Below, one piece after another: positions 27,201 to 35,128 of a DNA stretch of 64,000 nucleotides; positions within the stretch are counted from its first letter, which is position 1, and each line of letters starts with the position of its first letter. A program made the position numbers and the translations under genes. The stretch covers positions 2,170,001-2,234,000 of the forward strand of contig NZ_CP109485.1 in NCBI RefSeq assembly GCF_035918235.1. The letters are read 5' to 3'. The DNA comes from Streptomyces sp. NBC_01445 (GTDB lineage Bacteria > Actinomycetota > Actinomycetes > Streptomycetales > Streptomycetaceae). The notes beneath the pieces were generated by a model. That model saw only the letters and a program-made list of their open reading frames with translations, did not search any database and was not told where the DNA came from.

Positions 27201-28096
27201 AAGGAGCCGAGATAGGTGGTGAAGGCAAGGAAGGTGCCCAGCGAGATCCGGCCGTGCAGGGCCATCCAGCCGCCGAGGGCCAGTACGGCGACCTGGCCGA
27301 GGGCGGGGACCGCTTGGAGGGCCGGGTTGTAGCGGCTGGTGAAGCGGACGACCCGCAGCCGGGAGGTGAACAGCCGGCGGGCGCGTTCCTCAAGGCCGGT
27401 CAGTTCCCGCGCCTCCTGGCCGAATCCCTTCACCACGCGGACGCCGGTCACGGTCGCCTCGACCCTCGAGGCGACCTCGGCGGCCTCCATCTGGGCGTGC
27501 CAGTTGGCGGGGAAGAGGTCGCGGCGGCTGCGCAGGGCGATCAGCCAGAGCACCGGGCCGACGATCAGCGCCACCACGGTCAGCGGTGGGGACAGCAACG
27601 CCATGAAGGCCAGAGAGAAGAGGAACATCAGGGCGTTGCCTGTGAGGTTGGGCAGGAACTGCAGCAGGGTCTGGATCAGTGTGATGTCGGAGATGGACCG
27701 GCTCACCACCTGCCCGGTGCGCAGATCGTCCTGCTGTGCGCCGCCGAGGCGCAGCAGAGCCGCGAAGGCGTCGTTGCGGAGGTCGTACTGCACACCGAGG
27801 GAGAGCCTGCCGGAGCGGTAGCGGCGGGTGGAAGCCGCCGCGAAGCGGACTGCGCCGAGTCCGGCGAGCAGGATGGTCCAGGGGGCGAGTGAAGCGGTGG
27901 TGCCCGCCGCCACCCCGTCCACCACATGGCGCAGGACGAGGGGCAGTGTGGCGGTGGCGACGGCAGCCACGGCGGCGGCGCCGAAGGCGAGCAGGAGGTC
28001 GGCGCGGTGGCGCAGGCAGTACCCCAGCAGCCGCCGGGCCCACCGGGCCGACGGCTGCTGGGGCGTACTGGTTTCCTGGGATGGACAGTCCGTCAC
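24260..28096 (-). CDS. Double ABC exporter (TMD-NBD-TMD-NBD in one chain)
   Basis: 1278 residues: a six-TM domain (~25-320), NBD1 (~345-590), an Ala/Pro/Gly linker (~595-690), a second TM domain and NBD2 (~1010-1265). NBD1 has Walker A GPAGSGKST (382-390), signature LSGGQRQRL, Walker B VLVLDDATSAID where D511 replaces the catalytic Glu, and the Q-loop Gln appears replaced (VFEESLLLS). NBD2 is canonical (GATGAGKST, PQEPHLFSGT, LLLDEATASLD), although its signature is LSAGQ. One degenerate plus one active site is typical of heterodimeric type IV exporters such as TM287/288. GTG start overlaps the monooxygenase stop. It may export a toxic product of organosulfur metabolism. Confidence 0.88.
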   Translation of the reverse strand: MTDCPSQETSTPQQPSARWARRLLGYCLRHRADLLLAFGAAAVAAVATATLPLVLRHVVDGVAAGTTASLAPWTILLAGLGAVRFAAASTRRYRSGRLSLGVQYDLRNDAFAALLRLGGAQQDDLRTGQVVSRSISDITLIQTLLQFLPNLTGNALMFLFSLAFMALLSPPLTVVALIVGPVLWLIALRSRRDLFPANWHAQMEAAEVASRVEATVTGVRVVKGFGQEARELTGLEERARRLFTSRLRVVRFTSRYNPALQAVPALGQVAVLALGGWMALHGRISLGTFLAFTTYLGSFVTPVRQVATLLTVWQQARAGAERVLEVVDEAPLITDAPGAQELPDRPAALSWQNVTFGYGDGEPLLHSFTLDVRPGETVALIGPAGSGKSTAAALLPRFYDVPSGSVRVGGVDVRDLTLDSLRSRIGLVFEESLLLSDTVRANIAYGVPNATEEQIRAAAAIARADEFIEQMPDGYDTVVGEQGLTLSGGQRQRLALARALIGDPAVLVLDDATSAIDARVEAEIHTRLREATRRRTTLIVAHRRSTLELADRIAVLDGGRITDTGTLDELLDRSALFRNLLSTGAATDAAEAAEAARAAPPPGEVTSHLWQRPAHFGRDTDEGAAVRAAQALAEAAATSGPGRGGPGGGVLSSAPPSPELIAALARLPLPAADPRVPTEQAVAADPAFHLGTLLRPFRLPLLLGLLLVALDAVAQIAVPVLVRHGVDHGVARHAGDTLLAAAAAAGLVVAGNWLTGVAQVRTTGRTGERLLYTLRVKTFAQLQRLGLDYYERELGGRIMTRMTTDVDALSNFLQTGLITAVVSLLTILGVLLTLLIIDAGLAAVLLAVLPLLAGATALFQHYSVPAYREARERISAVNACLQENVTAIRVTQAFRREQRNARDFARLAWAFRDSRLRAQRYMGTFFPFVEFLGTLSTAAVLVVGAGHVRSGELSGGTLIAFLLYVELFFSPIQQLSQVFDGYQQAVVGLGRLRALMQTPAGTPPAEHPLPVKKLRGEIEFDGVSFGYPGGRGREVLHGLCLRITPGETVALVGATGAGKSTVVKLLARFYDPTAGTVRVDGHDLRDLDLTGLRRRLGVVPQEPHLFSGTVRDAIAYGRPEATRAEVEAAARAVGAHEMVAELPLGYLQPVGERGRNLSAGQRQLLALARAELVDPDVLLLDEATASLDLATERRVAAATEALARRRTTIVVAHRLTTAARADRVVVLDAGAVVEDGTHAGLLAARGPYHQLWQAFQQGGHPASVEGLKINELVKENAR

Positions 28097-29538
28097 CGGG
28101 CCGCCGCCAGGGCGATGCCGGTGTGCCCCTCGCCGGCGTCGACGGTGTCGAACAGCCGGTTGGCGGGGCGTGGGAGTCCGTAGTGCTCACGCAGTGTGGA
28201 GCCGGTGTATTCGGTACGGAACAGGCCCCGTTCCTGGAGGATCGGCACCACCCGGTCCACGAAGACCTCCAGGCCGGACGGGAGCACGGCGGGCATGATG
28301 TTGAAGCCGTCCGCCGCACCGCTGTCGTACCAGTGCTCGATGGTGTCCGCGACCTGCTCCGCCGTACCGGCGAAGGTGCGGTGGCCGCGGCCGCCGCCGA
28401 GCCGCCCGATGAGCTGACGCACGGTCAGACGCTCGCGCCTTGCGAGCTCCACGATGAGTGTGTAGCGGCTCTTGGCGCCCTCGATCTCCTCCTCGGTGGG
28501 AATGTTGTCGGGGAGTTCCGCATCGAGGTCCAGATCGTCGGGGGCGATCTTCAACCGCTGGGCGAGCTGGCGCTTTGCGTACTCGGGGACGATCAGCCGG
28601 TCGAGCTCGGCGTCCAGCTCCAGCGCCTGCGCCTCGGTGTCGCCGATGACGGGGACAATGCCGGGGAGGATCTTGATGCTGTCCGGGTTGCGGCCGAGTG
28701 TCTGTGCGCGCTGCTTGACGTCCTTGTAGAAGGTGATGCCCTCCTCCAGGGTCTGCTGCGCGGTGAACACTGCTTCGGCGTACCGGGCGGCGAAGTCCTT
28801 GCCGTCCTCACTGGAACCTGCCTGGACGAGCAACGGGTAGCCCTGTGGCGGACGTTGTACGTTCAGGGGTCCGTCGACCCGGAAGAACTCGCCGGTGTGG
28901 TCGATGCGACGGACCCGCTCGGCCAGGGCATGTACGCCGCTTTCCTTGTCGGCGATCACCGCGTCGTCCGCCCAGCTGTCCCAGAGCTTGGTGGAGACCT
29001 CGACGAACTCCCCGGCCCGCCGGTAGCGGTCCGCGTGCAGGGGCGTGTCGTCGAGGCCGAAGTTTCGGGCCGCGTCGGCGCCCGCGGTGGTGACGATGTT
29101 CCAGCCGGCCCGGCCGCCCGAGACATGGTCCAGCGAGGCGAACCGGCGGGCCAGGTTGTACGGCTCGTTGTAGCTGGTGGAGGCGGTGGCGATGAGGCCG
29201 ATGTGCCGGGTGGCCCCCGCCAGCGCGGTGAGCAGGACGGTGGGCTCCAGCTTGGCCGCCGGCCGTCGGCCGGGGTCCCCCATCAGGACGGGGCTGTCGG
29301 CCAGGAACAGCGAGTCCAGCTTGCCGCGTTCGGCGATCCGGGCCAGGTTTTTGTAGTGCTCGATGTCCGAGTTCGCCTCTGCCGGACTCTCGGGGAGCCG
29401 CCAGGAGGCCTCGTGGTGACCGGTGGACATCAGGAACGCGTTCAGGTGCAGCGGCTTGCGGCCGGACTCGCGTCCGGTGTGCGGCCTGCTCTCGGCTTCC
29501 GCCTGCGCTTCCGTCCGGTCTTCTGTTATGCGTGCCAT
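28093..29538 (-). CDS. LLM-class FMN-dependent monooxygenase, NtaA/SnaA/DszA type
   Basis: 481 residues, TIM-barrel two-component flavin monooxygenase. Family marks: LHLNAFLMSTGHHEASWR, DSLFLADSP, EPTVLLTALAGATRHIGLIA, SGGRAGWNIVTT, and GYPLLVQAGSSEDGKDFAARYAEAVF. Members oxidise nitrilotriacetate, EDTA, dibenzothiophene sulfone or long-chain sulfonates with FMNH2 from a partner reductase, here the gene at 32309. ATG at 29538 lies about 10 nt behind GAGGAG; an in-frame TTG at 29556 overlaps that site and is less likely. Sulfonate-type transport genes next door point to a C-S-bond substrate. Confidence 0.88.
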   Translation of the reverse strand: MARITEDRTEAQAEAESRPHTGRESGRKPLHLNAFLMSTGHHEASWRLPESPAEANSDIEHYKNLARIAERGKLDSLFLADSPVLMGDPGRRPAAKLEPTVLLTALAGATRHIGLIATASTSYNEPYNLARRFASLDHVSGGRAGWNIVTTAGADAARNFGLDDTPLHADRYRRAGEFVEVSTKLWDSWADDAVIADKESGVHALAERVRRIDHTGEFFRVDGPLNVQRPPQGYPLLVQAGSSEDGKDFAARYAEAVFTAQQTLEEGITFYKDVKQRAQTLGRNPDSIKILPGIVPVIGDTEAQALELDAELDRLIVPEYAKRQLAQRLKIAPDDLDLDAELPDNIPTEEEIEGAKSRYTLIVELARRERLTVRQLIGRLGGGRGHRTFAGTAEQVADTIEHWYDSGAADGFNIMPAVLPSGLEVFVDRVVPILQERGLFRTEYTGSTLREHYGLPRPANRLFDTVDAGEGHTGIALAAAR

Positions 29539-29552
29539 GGGGCGTCGTCTCC

Positions 29553-30344
29553 TCAAGAGGTGGTGGGCTCGTGCTGTGCCACACCGAGGGCGGCGAGCAG
29601 CGTGTCGCGGTATTCCTGGAAGCGGGGTTCGCGCGGGGACCGCGGGGTGGGCAGGTCGACGGCGAGGTCCACGGAGATGCGGCCGTCGTCCAGGACCAGC
29701 ACCCGGTCGGCGAGTTCCACGGCCTCGTCGACGTCATGGGTGACCAGCAGCACGGCGGGGCGGTGTCGCTCGTACAGCTCGCGCAGCAGTCCGTGCATCT
29801 TGATCCGTGTGAGGGCGTCCAGGGCGCCGAACGGCTCGTCGGCCAGGAGCAGTTCGGGATCGCGGACCAGGGCGCGGGCGAGCGCGGCGCGCTGCTGTTC
29901 ACCACCGGACAGTTCATGCGGCCAGGAGCGCTCGCGGCCCTCAAGGCCGACTTCGGCCAGGGCTGTCAGACCGCGCTCTTGGGACCCGGGACCGCGCAGG
30001 CCCAGGACGACGTTGTCCAGGACCCGGAGCCAGGGCAGCAGCCTGGAGTCCTGGAAGGAGAGCGAGACCCGCTCGGGGACGATGAGTTCGCCGGAGCCTT
30101 CCACCGTATGGTCGAGGCGGGCGACGGCCCGCAGCAGCGTGGACTTGCCCGAGCCGCTGCGGCCGAGGAGTGCCGTGAACTCGCCCGGTGCCAGGGTGAG
30201 ATCGAGTTCCTTCAGTACGATCCGGTCTCCGAACTTCCGTACCAGGCCGGTCGTCCGTACCGCGGGCCGGTCTCCGCCGTGGTCCTCGCTCCCCGATCCG
30301 GTCGCGGGCCGGATCTCGGTCAGCCCGCCAGAGTGCGTCGCCAT
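29553..30344 (-). CDS. Sulfonate-type ABC importer ATPase (SsuB-like)
   Basis: 263 residues, complete ATPase: Walker A GRSGSGKST, Q-loop SFQDSRLLPWLRV, signature LSGGEQQR, Walker [13 protein letters not shown], switch [12 protein letters not shown]. These match the SsuB/TauB/NrtD subfamily. ATG at 30344 has GAGGAGGG upstream and overlaps the permease gene by 25 bp. Confidence 0.9.
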   Translation of the reverse strand: MATHSGGLTEIRPATGSGSEDHGGDRPAVRTTGLVRKFGDRIVLKELDLTLAPGEFTALLGRSGSGKSTLLRAVARLDHTVEGSGELIVPERVSLSFQDSRLLPWLRVLDNVVLGLRGPGSQERGLTALAEVGLEGRERSWPHELSGGEQQRAALARALVRDPELLLADEPFGALDALTRIKMHGLLRELYERHRPAVLLVTHDVDEAVELADRVLVLDDGRISVDLAVDLPTPRSPREPRFQEYRDTLLAALGVAQHEPTTS

Positions 30345-31210
30345 GACAGGACCCTCCTCTCGATCGCGCGTACCGCCGCGTCCGAGGCGAAGCCGAAGAT
30401 CCCGTAGGCCACCAGCCCCACGATGATCACGTCGGACTGGGCGTACTGCTGGGCCTGGAACATCATGTAGCCGATGCCCTGGGTGGCGTTGATCTGCTCG
30501 ACCACGATCAGGCCGAGCCAGGACGCTGTGACGCCGAGGCGCAGGCCGACGAAGAAGCCCGGCAGCGAGCCCGGGACGACGACCTTGCGGATGAACTGCC
30601 ATCGGCTCAGGTCGAGTCCCTCGGCAAGTTCCACATACCTGCTGTCGATGCCGGTCAGCGAAGCGTAGGTGTTGATGTACATGTTCACCGCGACGCCGAG
30701 CGCGATCACGGTGACCTTCATCTGCTCGCCGATGCCCAGCCAGAGGATGAGCAGCGGGAGCATCGCCAGGGACGGAATGGCCCGCTTGACCTGGAGCGTG
30801 CCGTCGAGGAGGTACTCCCCCGTGCGGTTCAGCCCGGCCGCCACGGCCAGGATCACCCCTGCTGCCACACCGAAGAACAGGCCGAGCCCGGCGCGCTGCA
30901 GCGAGACGAGCACGTTGTCCTGGAGCCGGCCGGTGGAGACCAGGTCCGCCGCGGTGGACAGCACGGTCCCGGGTCCGGACAGGATGCGGGGGTCGAGATA
31001 GCCGAAGGCCGAGGCCGCCCACCACACGGCGATCAGCAGTGCCGGGCCGATCAGCCGGCCGAAGGGCACGGACCGGCCTGGGCCCAGTCGTCTGCGGGTA
31101 CCACGGGCGGCTTTCGGGACCGTGCCTTTTGCCGGCTTGAGACGACTCGTCGCTTCGGCGGTCGTTGCCACCGGGCTCTCCAGCCGTGCGTTCGACAGCA
31201 TCTCCGTCAT
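30320..31210 (-). CDS. Sulfonate-type ABC importer permease (SsuC-like)
   Basis: 296 residues: a ~45-residue basic cytoplasmic N-terminus, then about six TM segments. The coupling motif (EGLDLSRWQFIRKVVVPGSL) and ASWLGLIVVEQI are typical of SsuC/TauC. ATG at 31210 overlaps the binding-protein stop (ATGA), indicating coupled synthesis with the receptor upstream and the ATPase downstream. Confidence 0.9.
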   Translation of the reverse strand: MTEMLSNARLESPVATTAEATSRLKPAKGTVPKAARGTRRRLGPGRSVPFGRLIGPALLIAVWWAASAFGYLDPRILSGPGTVLSTAADLVSTGRLQDNVLVSLQRAGLGLFFGVAAGVILAVAAGLNRTGEYLLDGTLQVKRAIPSLAMLPLLILWLGIGEQMKVTVIALGVAVNMYINTYASLTGIDSRYVELAEGLDLSRWQFIRKVVVPGSLPGFFVGLRLGVTASWLGLIVVEQINATQGIGYMMFQAQQYAQSDVIIVGLVAYGIFGFASDAAVRAIERRVLSWRRTLAG

Positions 31211-32271
31211 GACGCCACCCGGTACGTGGCCGGTACGGCCTTCGGCGCCAGCCCCTCGAAGCGGCGGTCGAACAGCTCGGAGGCGTCCTGCTTGGGCACG
31301 AAACCGCCATCGGCCAGCAGGTCGGCGGTCTCCTGCTCCCACTCGATCGCCTTGTCCCAGCTCACCGGGAACTGCGGCTTGCGGAGGGAGGCGACGATGC
31401 GCTTGCCGTCCTCCTTGGAGACGCCCTGGTCCTTCACGTAGTACGTGTCGATCCATTCGTCGGTGTTCTCCCACGCCCACACCAGTCCGCGGGACCACAG
31501 CGGGATGAAGTTGCGGACGGCCGCGACCTTCGCCGGGTCGTCGAGCACCTCGGTCGGCGCCCACAGCACGGTCAGCAGGTCCACGACATCGGCCTTCACA
31601 CCGCGGGCGCCGTCCTTGCCGTACTGGCCGAGGTACTTGGTGAGAGTCGGCTCGCCGAGTGGGGCCACATCGACCTGCTTGGACTGCAGAGCGGTCAGGA
31701 ACTGGGTGCTGGGCAGTGCGACCAGCTCGACCTCGCTGTTGCGCAGCCCTGCCTTCTTCAGGGCCCGCAGTACGACGACACCCTGCGCCTGGCCCTGGGA
31801 GAAGCCGATCTTCTTGCCGCGAAAGTCCTCGACCGTCCTGATGTCGGAACCCGCGGCGGTGGCAAAGACGTAGGAGGGGTTTTTCCGCACCTGTACCGCG
31901 ACGATCTTCGCATCGACACCGATGGCGTGGGCCTGGATCGGCGGAATTCCGGCGTTGGTCGCCAGATCGATGGAATGCGCACGGAATCCCTGGATGACGT
32001 CGGGGCCGGCGCTCAGATTGGGCCACTGCGAGACAGTGAACTTCAATTCCTTGTTCAGCCCGGCAGGTCCCAGCTGAAGTTGTGTGGAATGGACCGCGAT
32101 CGACAGCTTGGTACCGGGCGGCGGTGACCCCGTAGGCAACCTTCCGGCAGGTTTCGCCTCGGCGGCAGTTCTGGCCTGCGGAGCGCAGGCGGCGAGGCTG
32201 AGTATCGTCCCGCCGGCGAGGGCCATGAATGACCTGCGCCCGACGGATGTGTGCGCGAAATTACGTGACAT
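31207..32271 (-). CDS. Sulfonate-type ABC importer substrate-binding lipoprotein (SsuA-like)
   Basis: 354 residues, type II periplasmic binding fold. The N-terminus combines twin arginines (VGRRSFMALAGG) with a lipobox LAAC, so it may be a Tat-exported lipoprotein. Mature parts: KLSIAVHSTQLQLGPAGLNK, RTVEDFRGKKIGFSQGQAQG, LGEPTLTKYLGQ. ATG at 32271 has AGGA upstream; the long upstream reading is discarded because it lies outside the signal peptide. It should bind an alkanesulfonate or sulfate ester for the monooxygenase in the same operon. Confidence 0.88.
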   Translation of the reverse strand: MSRNFAHTSVGRRSFMALAGGTILSLAACAPQARTAAEAKPAGRLPTGSPPPGTKLSIAVHSTQLQLGPAGLNKELKFTVSQWPNLSAGPDVIQGFRAHSIDLATNAGIPPIQAHAIGVDAKIVAVQVRKNPSYVFATAAGSDIRTVEDFRGKKIGFSQGQAQGVVVLRALKKAGLRNSEVELVALPSTQFLTALQSKQVDVAPLGEPTLTKYLGQYGKDGARGVKADVVDLLTVLWAPTEVLDDPAKVAAVRNFIPLWSRGLVWAWENTDEWIDTYYVKDQGVSKEDGKRIVASLRKPQFPVSWDKAIEWEQETADLLADGGFVPKQDASELFDRRFEGLAPKAVPATYRVAS

Positions 32272-32308
32272 GGCAGATTCCTGATCGATGGGCGGCTGAA
32301 GGGAATGC

Positions 32309-32824
32309 TCAGACGGCGAGGTAGGAACCGTCGTGGAACAGGAGTGGGCTGCGCCCCTCGTCGAGCCAGGAGTCCACGACCCGGGCGATGACGATCCGGT
32401 GGTCGCCCGCCGGGACGAGCTGCTCGATGTCAAGCCGCATCCAGCCGGCAACACCGTCGAGGACCGGCTCACCCTGCGGCAGTCGCCGCCAGTTGGTCGG
32501 CGCCGCGAACCGGTCGATGCCGCTGGTGGCGAACGTGGTGGCCAGTGCCTGCTGGTCGGCGCCGAGGAAATTGACCACGGCGGTGGCGGACCGCTCGACA
32601 TGAGGCCAGGAGGAAGTGGTGGTCCCGATGGCGAAGGAGACCAGCGGCGGATCGAGCGACAAAGAGGTGAGTGAGGTGGCGGTGAAGCCGACCGGCCCCA
32701 GGCCGGCGTCCGCGGTGACGACGACGACACCGGCGGGATACCTGCGAAATGCCTGTTTGAACCGCCCCGGCGCAATGCCCGTAGCGGTGGATGTCGCGGA
32801 ATGCGAAGACACGGCGACAGTCAA
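32309..32824 (-). CDS. Flavin reductase (FMN-binding split barrel, HpaC/NtaB type)
   Basis: 171 residues. FKQAFRRYPAGVVVVTADAG, GFTATSLTSLSLDPPLVSFA and FLGADQQALATTFA define the flavin reductase-like split-barrel that makes FMNH2 with NAD(P)H. TTG at 32824 is taken as start because GGGAGAG is 4-5 nt upstream and the preceding frame is unlike the family. It is the first gene of the seven-gene operon and the natural partner of the LLM monooxygenase. Confidence 0.85.
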   Translation of the reverse strand: MTVAVSSHSATSTATGIAPGRFKQAFRRYPAGVVVVTADAGLGPVGFTATSLTSLSLDPPLVSFAIGTTTSSWPHVERSATAVVNFLGADQQALATTFATSGIDRFAAPTNWRRLPQGEPVLDGVAGWMRLDIEQLVPAGDHRIVIARVVDSWLDEGRSPLLFHDGSYLAV

Positions 32825-32918
32825 CTTCTCTCCCGAGATGGAATGTCGAAAAAAAGGAATCGGCACGCGAACGGAAAAGCCAGAGCGGGCAGGCCGAGGA
32901 GACGAGACGTGCAGGCGC

Positions 32919-32942
32919 AGAGAGGTACGTAGAGAGGTACGC
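32919..32942. repeat. Tandem 12-bp direct repeat upstream of the organosulfur operon
   Basis: AGAGAGGTACGT (32919-32930) is followed at once by AGAGAGGTACGC (32931-32942), ~95 bp before the flavin reductase start. It is a candidate binding site for one of the adjacent ROK regulators. The rest of the 32825-33180 gap shows A/T-rich tracts near 33130-33170 but no gene. Confidence 0.6.
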
Positions 32943-33180
32943 ACTACGATGCGGAGCACCCGTGTAAATCAGTCGCTGTTTATCGGCGGCCCGGACAGAG
33001 GCGGCAACAGGAACGCCGGGCGAAGAGGCCGACCGGCACAGCCGCCCAGCAGCGGCATGCCACTGAGGGCAGGCGCTGGGGAATCCGCTGTCGGCCGGTC
33101 ATGAATCCATCTTCCCGTTCGGTTCAGGAGTCGGTCAATAATGCAACATTCTGAATTAAGTCGAGACCAGAAAATACTGC

Positions 33181-34437
33181 TCAGGAGACGGCGGGCAGCG
33201 CGGGCCACGAGCCCAGCGGGTCCCCGTACAGCGCCCCCAGCGCCACCGCGCCACCGGCGGTGGCCAACACCGATCCGGTGAAACTGCTGGGCACCACGGC
33301 TCGTTCGGGGTCGTCGCAGACCCAGGAGCGCTCGGCCACTTCCGCCCGCAGATCGGCGAGACACTGTGGCAGTCGGCCCGCACCAGGCTCGACGACCACC
33401 AGGACCTCGGGGTCGAACATGTCCAGGAGCAGTGCCGCTGCTCTGCCGACGAGCCGCGCCCGACGACGGAAGAGCGCCACCGCCCGCGCCTCACCGGCCA
33501 GCGCCTGATCCAGCAGCTGCGTGAACGATCCGGCCGGCAGACCCTGTTCGGCCGCACGCCGCACCATGGCGTGCTCCGACACCTCGGACTGCAAGCACCC
33601 GGTCTGCCCGCACGGGCAGGGCTCCGCGCCGCCGGAGCCGGCCGACCCGAGCGGCAGGTGAGCCACACTGCCCGCCCCCGAGCGCGGTCCGAGGTGTATG
33701 GCCCCTGCAGTGGCGAAAGCCGCGTCCACGACCGCACCGACGAACAGGAGCACCGCGCTGGCCCGGGTGGTGACCTCGCCCAGCATCTGCTCGGCGCGCG
33801 CCAACGCCCGTGCATGACTGTCCACTTGGACCTGCAGTCCGGTCGCCGCAGCGAGAACATCACGTACTGGCACATTGCGCCAGCCGAGTTGCGGATGCTC
33901 GATGACCAGTCCGGCCTCCGGGTCCACCCGGTGTCCGGTGGCCACCCCCAAACCGAACACCGTCCGTCCAGCCGCATGGGCCGCCAGCAGCCGGGGAAGA
34001 CGAGCTGCCAGGTCACCGAGAATCCGCTGCGGTTCGGTGCCTCGGTGCGACTGGCGGTCCACAGCCAGGATCCGGCCACGCAGGTCCATGAGGGAGACGG
34101 TCGAGTGGGCGACCGCGATATGTGCGCCGGCCACCAGATAGCGGCTGGTGTCGATCTCCAACGGTATGTGAGGCCGCCCCAATCCCTTCGGCCCGGTGAC
34201 CTGCGCACTCTCGCGGATGAGACCACGGGCCACAAGCCGGCCGGTGTGTCCGGTCACGGATGCGGGCGAAAGACCGGTGAGCCGGGCGACGGTGGAACGG
34301 GCGACCGGGCCGTGGTCGAGAACGGCGCTCAGAACGGACCCAGCGCCGGAGACACGACGGGCCGGTGCAACGGCGGGGATGTCCGAGCGACGCAGCGACA
34401 TGGGACCACGACGGGCAGGCGCAGAGAGACTCTTCAC
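33181..34437 (-). CDS. ROK family transcriptional regulator 1
   Basis: 418 residues: N-terminal winged helix (SVLSAVLDHGPVARSTVARL; LSPASVTGHTGRLVARGLI) and a ROK domain with Zn-type motif CPCGQTGCLQ. The ROK kinase Asp (NDA motif) is replaced in VDSHARALARAE, so it senses rather than phosphorylates. GTG at 34437 has GGAAG 6 nt upstream. It is oriented with the organosulfur operon but separated from it by 356 bp, and is a close paralog of the divergent gene at 35129. Confidence 0.87.
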   Translation of the reverse strand: MKSLSAPARRGPMSLRRSDIPAVAPARRVSGAGSVLSAVLDHGPVARSTVARLTGLSPASVTGHTGRLVARGLIRESAQVTGPKGLGRPHIPLEIDTSRYLVAGAHIAVAHSTVSLMDLRGRILAVDRQSHRGTEPQRILGDLAARLPRLLAAHAAGRTVFGLGVATGHRVDPEAGLVIEHPQLGWRNVPVRDVLAAATGLQVQVDSHARALARAEQMLGEVTTRASAVLLFVGAVVDAAFATAGAIHLGPRSGAGSVAHLPLGSAGSGGAEPCPCGQTGCLQSEVSEHAMVRRAAEQGLPAGSFTQLLDQALAGEARAVALFRRRARLVGRAAALLLDMFDPEVLVVVEPGAGRLPQCLADLRAEVAERSWVCDDPERAVVPSSFTGSVLATAGGAVALGALYGDPLGSWPALPAVS

Positions 34438-35128
34438 GGATGTCTTCCAGGCTCGGTGGCAGCGGGCGATGCGGGTGCGTGCTCCTCTACGGAGCCTTGA
34501 GGACAGAACCTGCCGGACTCACGGTCGGCAGAATGTCGCTTCTCCCGGTGGAAGGGCGCCCCGCGAAGAGCCGAGCAGGAGAGGTCCCTGGTGGCAGGCC
34601 CGCGCGGGCACGGCGTTCAGGCCCGGTGACACGCCGCGGAGCACACACGCTTCAGGTCGACATGACCTCGAGTCGTCAGGTGTGCGGATCGCTGCATGGC
34701 CCGGAACGTAGCCGGAACGCTATTACCCGGTCAAACCACTGACCGCATCATGGACAGGGATGGAACGGAGATGCCGACTCCGCCCAACTCCGCCTGATCT
34801 CATGCTCCGAAGGCGAGGACTCGAACCGCCAACCGCGGCGACGGCCGAGAACTCGCCGGTGACGCCAGTGAGGAAGTAGGTGTTCGTCAAGCGGCGCACG
34901 AACGACCTCGAAGACCGGCAGCCATCACGCCGCATGCTCTGGACAGCCGACCGGATTCACAGGACTGCCGTACGCCCGTAACGGAGCGCCGTTGACCGCC
35001 AGGGGCGAAATTGCGAGCATCGGCGCATGGCCTCTCCGTTCCCGCTCCCGTGCTGTACGGACTCCCACCGCCGCTGAGCGTGCCTCGCTCCGCGGCTCTC
35101 TGCCGTCCTACCGTTGAGCGAGGGAGCC
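34438..35128. other. Divergent intergenic region between two ROK genes
   Basis: 691 bp. No domain-bearing frame was found. Promoters for both ROK genes must lie here. A T-arm-like stretch at ~34800-34834 was examined and rejected as tRNA. Confidence 0.4.

Noticed and set aside
26030..30426. Long plus-strand open frames opposite the ABC exporter and monooxygenase
   Set aside because: Low-complexity products with no motifs; they mirror the codon bias of the true minus-strand genes.
34800..34834. tRNA 3'-end-like sequence on the minus strand (GGTTCGAGTCC T-loop, CTTCGGAGCA end)
   Set aside because: Only three of five T-stem pairs form, and no D-arm, anticodon arm or matching 5' acceptor strand lies upstream. 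At most an old attachment-site scrap; more likely chance.
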